27,474 bases of DNA from CAZMXP01 sp964570285 (GTDB lineage Bacteria; Planctomycetota; PLA2). Below are positions 21,680 to 27,474 of this stretch, one piece after another. The notes beneath the pieces were generated by a model, which was not told the DNA's origin, searched no databases, and saw nothing but the letters and a program-made list of their open reading frames with translations. Position 1 is the first letter of the stretch. Each line of letters opens with the position of its first letter. The stretch is taken from contig CAZMXP010000061.1 in NCBI GenBank assembly GCA_964570285.1, positions 1 through 27,474 on the forward strand. Reading direction: 5' to 3'. The position numbers and the translations under genes are program-made.

Positions 21680-22543
21680 GGGGGCGCGGGGGCTGGCCGC
21701 GCGGACGCCGGTGGGGGTCTGGGCGGTCAGGTGCGCGTGCGCCCCCGCGCCCCCCATCCCTCCCTGCTCCATGATCAGCGGAGCGAGATACCGTGTTGCG
21801 AACTCCTGCTTCGTCCAGCCCCAGTGGCCGCCGTTGTGGTTCAAGCCGCGCATGCTCTCCTCGAAGACGACCTCGTGCAGCTTGGTCTTGTAGAGGTCCA
21901 GGTCGTCGGCGGAGAGCCCCTCGGGGGGCGTGAAGCCGGTGAGGCCGGCGCCGCGTCCGTGGTAGCCGTCGAAGTTGCCGATGAGCAGCGTGCCGGTGTG
22001 GAGCATGAACTTGTCTTCCGGCGACCAGTAGCTCCAGATGCCCTTCTCCGCGTGACGCAGCGCCGGCGCGAGGTTGTAGTCGGGGGCGACGGCGACGCCG
22101 AGCAGGATCGCGCCGGTGAGCGAGCGGCCCTCGGGAAGCTCCTCGAGGACCATCAGCGCGAGGCCGGCGCCGCCGCTGTGGCCCATCACGAAGGTGGGCC
22201 GGCCCGGGTGCTCGTCCTGGTAGCGCAGCAGTTCCTCGCCGATCTTGCGCGCCATCTTGCGGTTGCGGGCGGTGAAGCGCTGGTTGAGCGCGAAGAACGC
22301 CGGGCCGAGGCTCCAGTCCTTGACGACGACCGCGCAGGGGACGCCGCCCTCGATCAGTCCGTCGGCGACGTGCGTGTACTGCGGGCGGTTGCCGAGGATG
22401 CCGACAAGGATGGCGGCGTAGCCCTGGTCGAGGCGCTCGGGGGAGACGTGCACGCGCGGCGCGTGGCAGCCGACCGCGAGCGTCGCGGTGGCGGCGAGGA
22501 GGATGGCTGCCCTCAGCAGCCCCGGTGCGCGTCCCGTTCCCAT
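21677..22543 (-). CDS. alpha/beta-hydrolase lipoprotein
   Basis: A 288-residue lipoprotein. The N-terminus has a hydrophobic stretch and lipobox LAVGC with Cys26 as the lipidation site. The hydrolase core contains the nucleophile elbow MGHSGGAGLAL with Ser123, after QGYAAILVGILGNRPQYTHVADGLIEGG. A candidate catalytic His is in LNHNGGHWGW near the C-terminus. The protein is probably anchored in an envelope membrane and acts on an unknown ester or amide. The C-terminal tail (GGMGGAGAHAHLTAQTPTGVRAASPRAP) looks unstructured, and its stop lies in the inverted repeat of the adjacent element, so the original 3' end may have been altered. Confidence 0.82.
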   Translation of the reverse strand: MGTGRAPGLLRAAILLAATATLAVGCHAPRVHVSPERLDQGYAAILVGILGNRPQYTHVADGLIEGGVPCAVVVKDWSLGPAFFALNQRFTARNRKMARKIGEELLRYQDEHPGRPTFVMGHSGGAGLALMVLEELPEGRSLTGAILLGVAVAPDYNLAPALRHAEKGIWSYWSPEDKFMLHTGTLLIGNFDGYHGRGAGLTGFTPPEGLSADDLDLYKTKLHEVVFEESMRGLNHNGGHWGWTKQEFATRYLAPLIMEQGGMGGAGAHAHLTAQTPTGVRAASPRAP

Positions 22544-22566
22544 GGTGAGTCCGTAGGCGGAAGACC

Positions 22567-22576
22567 GATTAGGATA
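22567..22576. promoter_or_regulatory. AT-rich island between divergent genes
   Basis: The 86-bp gap between the divergent starts at 22543 (-) and 22630 (+) includes ccgattaggataaatcagg. Within this GC-rich genome that is a plausible shared promoter core (TAGGAT or GATAAAT as -10-like elements). No convincing -35 was found, so only the location is proposed. Confidence 0.3.
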
Positions 22577-22629
22577 AATCAGGCGGCCAGTCCCGGGGAG
22601 GAAAGCCGGGCGGGCCGCCGGGGGTTGTC

Positions 22630-23631
22630 ATGAAACGAGCCACTCTCCTCTGGATGCTCGCCGCCGCGGCGGCGTTTCCGGCGCTGGCGGAGCGGGAGAT
22701 CCGCGGTCGCTTCGCCGAGAAGAACGTCTACCTCGACGGGGGGGTGGGCAACCGGCCGCCGGTCGAGCACATCCACGAGATGACGGGGCAGGCGCGGGAG
22801 GTGGTGCTCCATCTCGCGCTCCGGAAGGGGATCTACCGCCTCTCGAAGACCGGGGATCGAAAGGGCACCTTCAGCGGGCTCTATATCGAGGTCAACGACG
22901 CGACGCGCCCCGCCGACCCCCTACAGAACCCTTACAAGCCGATCGCCGTGCAGCGCGGCAACAACCCCGACTGGATCGACTTCGTCGCCAACGACTTCCC
23001 CTACCCGAACCCGGAGCCGGGCTACTGGTACACGTGGGGGCGTTCGACGGAGGAGCTGAAGCGGCCGCTGCGCCTCGACCTCGGCGCGCGGGGCAGCTAC
23101 CGCATCCGCATCCGAGGCGTGCTCGACGACCGGCGCGAGGCGGTGCGCGTGCCGACGCTCGTCGGCATCACCGAGGTGGACGACGCGGCCGCGCCGACTG
23201 CGGCGCCGACGCCGGAGGCGCGCGCGACCGAGGTGACGCAGAAGGCGGTCACCGGCAAGAGCGAACTCGCCTTCCCGACCGGCGACCGCGAGACGAGCGT
23301 GCTCTGGATCGAGCGCGAGGCGCCGATCAGCGTGCGGCCCGGCGAGAAGTTCACCTACACGATCCGCGTGACGAACCTCACCGACATGGACGTCGGCACC
23401 GTCACCGTCGTCGAGGAGGGCGCCGGCAGGATCGACCTCGTGCGCAGCGAGCCCCCGTACGACGGCGAGAAGGAGGAGGTCGTCTCGTGGCGCCTCGGCA
23501 CGATCCCCGCGCGCGGCACGAAACTCGTCACCGTCGACGCCGTCGCGCAGGACCGCGCGATGGTGCAGCGAAGCTGCCACGTCCGCTGGGAGTCGGCGCT
23601 GGTGACGCAGAAGGTGGCTGTGGTTCGTTGA
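22630..23631 (+). CDS. secreted DUF11-like domain protein
   Basis: A 333-residue exported protein with signal peptide MKRATLLWMLAAAAAFPALA. The N-terminal two-thirds (about 25-180) is a beta-rich region without a recognised family (REIRGRFAEKNVYLDGGVGNRPPVEHIHEMTGQ, YWYTWGRSTEELKRPLRLDLGARGSYRIRIRGV). An Ala/Pro/Thr-rich linker (about 187-200) leads to a DUF11-like Ig-fold domain at about 225-330: SVRPGEKFTYTIRVTNLTDMDVGTVTVVEE and RLGTIPARGTKLVTVDAVAQ. Such domains are common in Planctomycetota surface proteins. The TGA stop lies inside the left arm of the hairpin at 23622-23660. Confidence 0.82.
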   Translation: MKRATLLWMLAAAAAFPALAEREIRGRFAEKNVYLDGGVGNRPPVEHIHEMTGQAREVVLHLALRKGIYRLSKTGDRKGTFSGLYIEVNDATRPADPLQNPYKPIAVQRGNNPDWIDFVANDFPYPNPEPGYWYTWGRSTEELKRPLRLDLGARGSYRIRIRGVLDDRREAVRVPTLVGITEVDDAAAPTAAPTPEARATEVTQKAVTGKSELAFPTGDRETSVLWIEREAPISVRPGEKFTYTIRVTNLTDMDVGTVTVVEEGAGRIDLVRSEPPYDGEKEEVVSWRLGTIPARGTKLVTVDAVAQDRAMVQRSCHVRWESALVTQKVAVVR

Positions 23632-23660
23632 ACGCGGCCAGGAGCCGCGTTCAACGAACC
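23622..23660. terminator. bidirectional terminator hairpin carrying a stop codon
   Basis: The perfect 16-bp arms GGTTCGTTGAACGCGG (23622-23637) and CCGCGTTCAACGAACC (23645-23660) flank the loop ccaggag. The plus-strand gene stops inside the left arm (TGA at 23629-23631), and the minus-strand hcrB stop complement (CTA at 23661-23663) directly follows the right arm. It is the strongest terminator candidate in the window. Confidence 0.8.
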
Positions 23661-24647
23661 CTAACGGAGGGCGTGGAGCGCCCTCCCCACGAACACCGGG
23701 ACCATCTTCTTCCGGTAGCTCGGCATGAAGTCGGTGTTGTCGAGGGGCTTGGCGGCGGCGGGGGCGAGGCGGGCGGCCTCGGAGATCGCGGCGTCGTCAA
23801 GCGGCCGGCCCAGCAGCGACGCCTCCGCCTCGGGGCAGCGGAGGGGGGCGGGGCCGACGGCGTTGAGCACGATGCGCGCGTCGGTGACGGCCCCCGACGT
23901 ATCGCGGGTGATGCGCGCGCAGACGCCGAGCACCGGGAAGTCGAAGCTGTCGCGGCGGCGCAGCTTCAGGTAGACGCTCTTCGACGCGCCCTGCGGCGGG
24001 ATCGTGATCGCGGTCATGACCTCGTCGGCGCGCTTGCCGAGCCATTCGCGGCCGTCGGTGACGTCGTAGAGGTCCTTCGCGGCGACGGTGCGCTCGCCGC
24101 GCGCCGCCGAGAGAAGCGTGAAGCCTGCGTCCATCGCGAGCAGCACCGGCACCGAGTCGCTGCTGTTGACCGCCCAGCACTTGTCGCTGCCCGGCGCCGT
24201 CCAGCAGGTGTCGCCGCCGCACTTGAGGCAGTGGTGGATCGCCTTGCGCCACTCGAAGTTCTGGTTCAGGTAGTTGCATCGCGTATCCAGGCAGGCGTTG
24301 CCGCCGATCGTGCCGGTGTTGCGCAGCAGCGGCGTGCTGATCGACAGCACCGCCTGCGCGAGCGCGGGCAGGCGCTCGACCACGGTCGCATCCCGCTCGA
24401 TCCGCCGCAGCGTCTCCGCGGGGCCGAGCCGGAGCGAGCCGTCCGGTTGCCAGTCGATCCCCCGCAGCCCCCTGACATGCCTCAGCGAGACGACCGTCTT
24501 CGGCTCGCGCTGGCGCCGCTTCATGTTCGGATAGAGGTCGGTCCCGCCCGCGACGATGTGCGCGTCGGGCCCCTCGCCGGCGAGGATCTGCGCGACCTCC
24601 CGCGCGGTGGCCGGGGCGCGGTAGGCGAACGGCGGCAGGCGCATCAT
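23661..24647 (-). CDS. hcrB: 4-hydroxybenzoyl-CoA reductase-type FAD/[4Fe-4S] subunit
   Basis: A 328-residue FAD subunit of a xanthine-oxidase-family enzyme. FAD contacts appear in IVAGGTDLYPNMK (about 31-43) and NTGTIGGNACLDTR (110-123). The key feature is an extra loop at about 119-160 with six cysteines (119, 124, 140, 143, 148, 157), containing RCNYLNQNFEWRKAIHHC and the CWTAPGSDKCWAV segment. This loop carries an additional [4Fe-4S] cluster in Thauera-type 4-hydroxybenzoyl-CoA reductase and is absent from ordinary xanthine dehydrogenases. Cys124, 140, 148 and 157 have the spacing remembered for that enzyme. The ATG at 24647 overlaps the stop of hcrA (ATGA). Confidence 0.93.
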   Translation of the reverse strand: MMRLPPFAYRAPATAREVAQILAGEGPDAHIVAGGTDLYPNMKRRQREPKTVVSLRHVRGLRGIDWQPDGSLRLGPAETLRRIERDATVVERLPALAQAVLSISTPLLRNTGTIGGNACLDTRCNYLNQNFEWRKAIHHCLKCGGDTCWTAPGSDKCWAVNSSDSVPVLLAMDAGFTLLSAARGERTVAAKDLYDVTDGREWLGKRADEVMTAITIPPQGASKSVYLKLRRRDSFDFPVLGVCARITRDTSGAVTDARIVLNAVGPAPLRCPEAEASLLGRPLDDAAISEAARLAPAAAKPLDNTDFMPSYRKKMVPVFVGRALHALR

Positions 24648-27058
24648 GACTTCGACTCCCGCACGAGCTGCTTCTCCTTGCGCTTCTGGTCCACCTCGTA
24701 GCCGTCGCCGCCTTCGTCGGGCGTCTTGATCCGCACGGTCTCGCGGATGCGCAGGTCCGGGTACGCGCCCGGGCCCGACCGCCGGTCGCGGCTCGCCAGC
24801 GCCTGCAAGACGAGCTCGGGCGTGATCGGGCACTGGTCCACGCGGATGCCGAGCGCGCCGTGGACCGCGTTCGCGACCGCGGGCATCACCGGCAGCAGCG
24901 GCCCCTGCCCGGCCTCCTTGGCGCCGAAGGGGCCCATCGCGTCGGGCTCCTCGATCAGGTCCACCTCGACGTCGGGCATCTCCATCGTCGTCGGGCTCTT
25001 GTACTCGAGCATCGACGGGCACTTGTGCACGCCCGCACGCCGCGGGCGGTAGGTCATCTCCTCCATCAGCGCCTCGCCGAGCCCCATGTAGACCGAGCCG
25101 ACGACCTGGCCGATCGCGAGGTTTCTGTTGATCGCCTGCCCGATGTCGTGGGCGATCCAGATCTTCTTGACGGCGATCGCGCCGGTCTCCCCGTCGGCGA
25201 GCAGCTCCGCGACGCAGGCGCTGTAGCTGTAGGTCGGCGTCGGGCCGACGCCGGAGCCGCGGTAGCGCCCCGGCATCTTCGGCGGGCGGTAGCTGCCGAC
25301 GGTGCCGATCGTGCCGAACTTCGACTCGGCGAGCACGACCGCGTCGGCAAAGGTCACGCCGCGCGCCGGGTCGCCGCTGTCGAAGACGCGGTTCTCCGCG
25401 AAGACGAGGCGCGCCGCCGGCAGGTCGAGCTTCTCCGCCACGGCCTTCGCGAGCAGCTCCCGCGCGCGCTCCGCCGCCTCGATCGCCGCGTTGCCCATCA
25501 TCAGCGTGACGCGGCTCGAGTAGGAGCCGAGGTCGACCGGCGTCAGGTCGGTGTCGCTGACGCAGACGCGCACGTCGAGCAGTTCCACGCCGAGCACCTC
25601 GGCCACGCAGGAGGCGAGCACCGTGTCGCTCCCCTGCCCGATGTCGGTCGCGCCGCAGAAGGCCGTGACGCCGCCGCCGCGGTCGAGCTTCAACTGCACG
25701 CCGCTGTGCGGCATCGCGTTCCAGTAGATGGGCAGCCCGGCGCCGCTGATGTAGGACGAACACGCGAGGCCGAGGCCGTGGCCGCGCGGCAGCTTCGGCC
25801 GCCGCTCCCTCCATCCGCTCGCCGCGACGACGCTCTCGATGCAGCGCGCGAGCTGGCTCGTGTGGATCTTCATCCAGTTCGCCGTGACCGAGTCGGGGGG
25901 CTGCACGTTCCGGAGCCGGAAGTCCGCCGGGTCGATCCCGAGCCGCTCGGCGGCCTTGTCCATCTGGATCTCGAGCGCGAAGCGGGGCTGCACGGTGCCG
26001 TGGCCGCGCTTGGGGCCGCAGGGCGGCTTGTTCGTGAAGGCGCGCACGCCGTCGAAACGGTAGGTGGGCACGCGGTAGGTCACCGTCTGCAGCGCGCCGG
26101 TGTAGTAGGTCGACGCGACGCCGTACGAGCCGTAGGAGCCGCCGTCGAGAAGGCTCTCGAAGTGGATGCCGCGGATCGACCCGTCGCGCGCAAGCCCCAT
26201 GCGCGAGCGCATCAGCACCGCGTGCCGGCCGCGATGGCAGTAGAAGACCTCCTCCCGCGTCAGCGTCACCTTCACCGGCCGCCCGGTGACCATCGCCATC
26301 TTCGCCGCGACGATCTCGTGGTTGAAGGGGTCGCTCTTGCCCCCGAAGCCCCCCCCGTTCGGACAGGCCACGATGCGGATGCGCGACGGCGGCATGCCCA
26401 GCACCTTCGCCGCGGCCTTGTGCAGGTAGTGCGGCGTCTGCGTCGACGACCAGATCGTCACGCGGCCGTCCGCCTCGCGGGTTGCCAGTGTGGCATGCTG
26501 CTCCATCGGCAGGTGCGTGTTGCCCTCGTAGAAGACCGTGTCGTCGAGCACGAGGTCGGCGCCGCCGAGCGCGCCCTTGACGTCGCCGAACTCCATGCTG
26601 ACGCGCTTGTGCACGTTGCCGTCGTCGCCGTAGTCGTGGATCGGCGGCGTTCCGTTCGCGATCGCCTGCTCGGGGGAAAAACAGGGGGCCAGGGGGGCGT
26701 AGGCGACGTCGATCAGGTCCATCGCCTTGAAGGCGGTCTCCTCGTCGGCCGCGGCGACGGCGGCGACGGGGTCGCCGACGAAGCGGACGCGGTCGAGGCA
26801 GAGCGCGTGCTCGTCCTCGGAGACGGGAAGGATGCCGAACGGGGTCGGGAGATCCTTGCCGGTCAGCACGGCGTGGACGCCCGGCATCGCGAGCGCGCGG
26901 CTTGCGTCGATCGAGACGATCGTCGCGTGCGGGACGTGGCTGCGCAGCAGCTTCATGAAGAGCATGCGGGGCAGCGCGAGGTCGTCGGCGAACTTCGTCT
27001 GGCCGAGGCACTTCGCGAGGCCGTCGACGCGGACGGGGGATTTGCCGATGATCCTCAT
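24644..27058 (-). CDS. hcrA: 4-hydroxybenzoyl-CoA reductase-type molybdopterin subunit
   Basis: An 804-residue molybdenum-cofactor subunit. Cofactor-binding motifs include CPNGGGFGGKSDP (about 232-244), KPPCGPKRGHGTVQPRFALE (345-363), DIGQGSDTV (472-480) and PFGAKEAGQGPLLP, where Glu715 is the expected catalytic residue. It would accept 4-hydroxybenzoyl-CoA and remove the phenolic hydroxyl to give benzoyl-CoA, a key step of anaerobic phenol and cresol breakdown, using electrons from the Fe-S and FAD subunits. Substrate identity is inferred mainly from the HcrB loop, since relatives act on other aromatics. A charged tail of about 45 residues (760-804) extends beyond the core. The ATG at 27058 overlaps the hcrC stop. 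Confidence 0.9.
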   Translation of the reverse strand: MRIIGKSPVRVDGLAKCLGQTKFADDLALPRMLFMKLLRSHVPHATIVSIDASRALAMPGVHAVLTGKDLPTPFGILPVSEDEHALCLDRVRFVGDPVAAVAAADEETAFKAMDLIDVAYAPLAPCFSPEQAIANGTPPIHDYGDDGNVHKRVSMEFGDVKGALGGADLVLDDTVFYEGNTHLPMEQHATLATREADGRVTIWSSTQTPHYLHKAAAKVLGMPPSRIRIVACPNGGGFGGKSDPFNHEIVAAKMAMVTGRPVKVTLTREEVFYCHRGRHAVLMRSRMGLARDGSIRGIHFESLLDGGSYGSYGVASTYYTGALQTVTYRVPTYRFDGVRAFTNKPPCGPKRGHGTVQPRFALEIQMDKAAERLGIDPADFRLRNVQPPDSVTANWMKIHTSQLARCIESVVAASGWRERRPKLPRGHGLGLACSSYISGAGLPIYWNAMPHSGVQLKLDRGGGVTAFCGATDIGQGSDTVLASCVAEVLGVELLDVRVCVSDTDLTPVDLGSYSSRVTLMMGNAAIEAAERARELLAKAVAEKLDLPAARLVFAENRVFDSGDPARGVTFADAVVLAESKFGTIGTVGSYRPPKMPGRYRGSGVGPTPTYSYSACVAELLADGETGAIAVKKIWIAHDIGQAINRNLAIGQVVGSVYMGLGEALMEEMTYRPRRAGVHKCPSMLEYKSPTTMEMPDVEVDLIEEPDAMGPFGAKEAGQGPLLPVMPAVANAVHGALGIRVDQCPITPELVLQALASRDRRSGPGAYPDLRIRETVRIKTPDEGGDGYEVDQKRKEKQLVRESKS

Positions 27059-27474
27059 GCGCGCACGTGGTTCCGCAGGTCGGCGCCCGCCTTCTCGACC
27101 GCCTCGAAGATCTGCACGTAGCCGGTGCAGCGGCAGAGGTTGCCCGAGAGTTCGCGGCGGATCGCCGGCAGGTCGGCATGGGGCTCGCGGTCGAGCAGCG
27201 CCTTCGCGGCGAGCAGGAAGCCCGGCGTGCAGTAGCCGCACTGCGCGGCGCCGCACTCGGCGAAGCGCGTCTGCAGCGGGTGGGGGCCGTCGGGCCCGGC
27301 GAGCCCCTCGACCGTCGTGATCTCGCACCCGTCCGACTCGAGGCCGAGCACGAGGCAGGAGAGGACCGGCTCGCCGTCGATCAGCACGGTGCAGGTGCCG
27401 CACTCGCCCAGTTCGCAGCCGTGCTTGGTGCCGGTGAGGCCCATGTCCTCGCGCAGCACCTCGAGCAGCGTCTT
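27055..27474 (-). CDS. hcrC: 4-hydroxybenzoyl-CoA reductase-type [2Fe-2S] subunit (partial)
   Basis: The visible 139 C-terminal residues of a two-[2Fe-2S] subunit; about 20 N-terminal residues are missing past the window edge. The plant-ferredoxin-type cluster is formed by CELGECGTC and the Cys of VLSCLVLG. The second cluster, nearer the molybdenum site, is formed by QCGYCTPGF and NLCRCTGY. This subunit passes electrons between the FAD/[4Fe-4S] subunit and the molybdenum centre. It is the first of three genes, hcrC-hcrA-hcrB on the minus strand, joined by 4-bp overlaps. The upstream promoter lies outside the window. Confidence 0.93.
   Translation of the reverse strand, partial: KTLLEVLREDMGLTGTKHGCELGECGTCTVLIDGEPVLSCLVLGLESDGCEITTVEGLAGPDGPHPLQTRFAECGAAQCGYCTPGFLLAAKALLDREPHADLPAIRRELSGNLCRCTGYVQIFEAVEKAGADLRNHVRA

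Larger units (their letters stand above)
21389..21680. mobile_element. MITE-like element with CTAG-ended terminal inverted repeats
   Basis: A region of about 290 bp bounded by CTAGGAGTTTGTCCG at 21389-21403 and its reverse complement CGGACAAACTCCTAG at 21666-21680. A third near-copy in plus orientation (TAGGAGTTTGGCCGGGT, 21614-21630) pairs with 21663-21679 with one mismatch. No open reading frame inside looks real; the frames are short and unlike any family recognised. CTAG at both outer ends could be a target duplication. Both flanking genes terminate using the TAG of these ends. Alternatives are a REP/RAYT-type repeat unit or a decayed insertion sequence. Confidence 0.5.

Noticed and set aside
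24860..27121. Long plus-strand frame opposite hcrA
   Set aside because: Antisense shadow of the hcrA codons, rich in Arg, Ala, Val and His, with no family match.

Overview
The window is a single high-GC chromosomal segment that is almost fully coding, with tight gene spacing, frequent 1-4 bp stop/start overlaps, GTG/TTG starts and weak Shine-Dalgarno signals. No rRNA, tRNA or CRISPR was seen. The many secreted proteins with HEAT, PDZ, prenyltransferase-like and DUF11-like domains resemble Planctomycetota, probably a high-GC lineage. That placement is an inference from domain style and was not tested by phylogeny.

Layout. 70-1282: a Trm112-like protein, a secreted PDZ protein and a NifU-like Fe-S protein. 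1350-4793: a coupled run of universal stress protein, 4-alpha-glucanotransferase (malQ), SPOUT RNA methyltransferase and a one-domain asparaginase homologue, followed at 4833-7034 by a large secreted PDZ protein. 7223-10810: an accessory patch with an AbiEii-type nucleotidyltransferase toxin and its partner, an SPFH/Band 7 protein coupled to a small ribbon-helix-helix (RHH) protein, a Phd/PIN toxin-antitoxin pair, a VOC protein and a 20-codon remnant of a second PIN toxin. 10804-12671: serA and a serB-like phosphatase (serine synthesis), overlapping by 4 bp. 12800-17400: a secreted esterase-like hydrolase and, convergent to it, two envelope-associated proteins, one with HEAT repeats. 17472-21392: a fully coupled four-gene operon encoding an HlyD-like adaptor, a secreted prenyltransferase-repeat protein, a thioredoxin-like protein without a CxxC motif and a PAP2-family membrane enzyme. 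21389-21680: a MITE-like element with near-perfect terminal inverted repeats. 21677-23631: a lipoprotein hydrolase and a DUF11-like secreted protein. 23661-27474: hcrB, hcrA and a partial hcrC for a 4-hydroxybenzoyl-CoA reductase-type molybdoenzyme, including the extra [4Fe-4S] cysteine loop in the FAD subunit.

The two most unusual parts are the coupled envelope operon at 17472-21392, whose joint function is not obvious, and the hcr operon, which implies reductive dehydroxylation of an aromatic acyl-CoA. The MITE-like element and the toxin-antitoxin debris mark the more plastic places.
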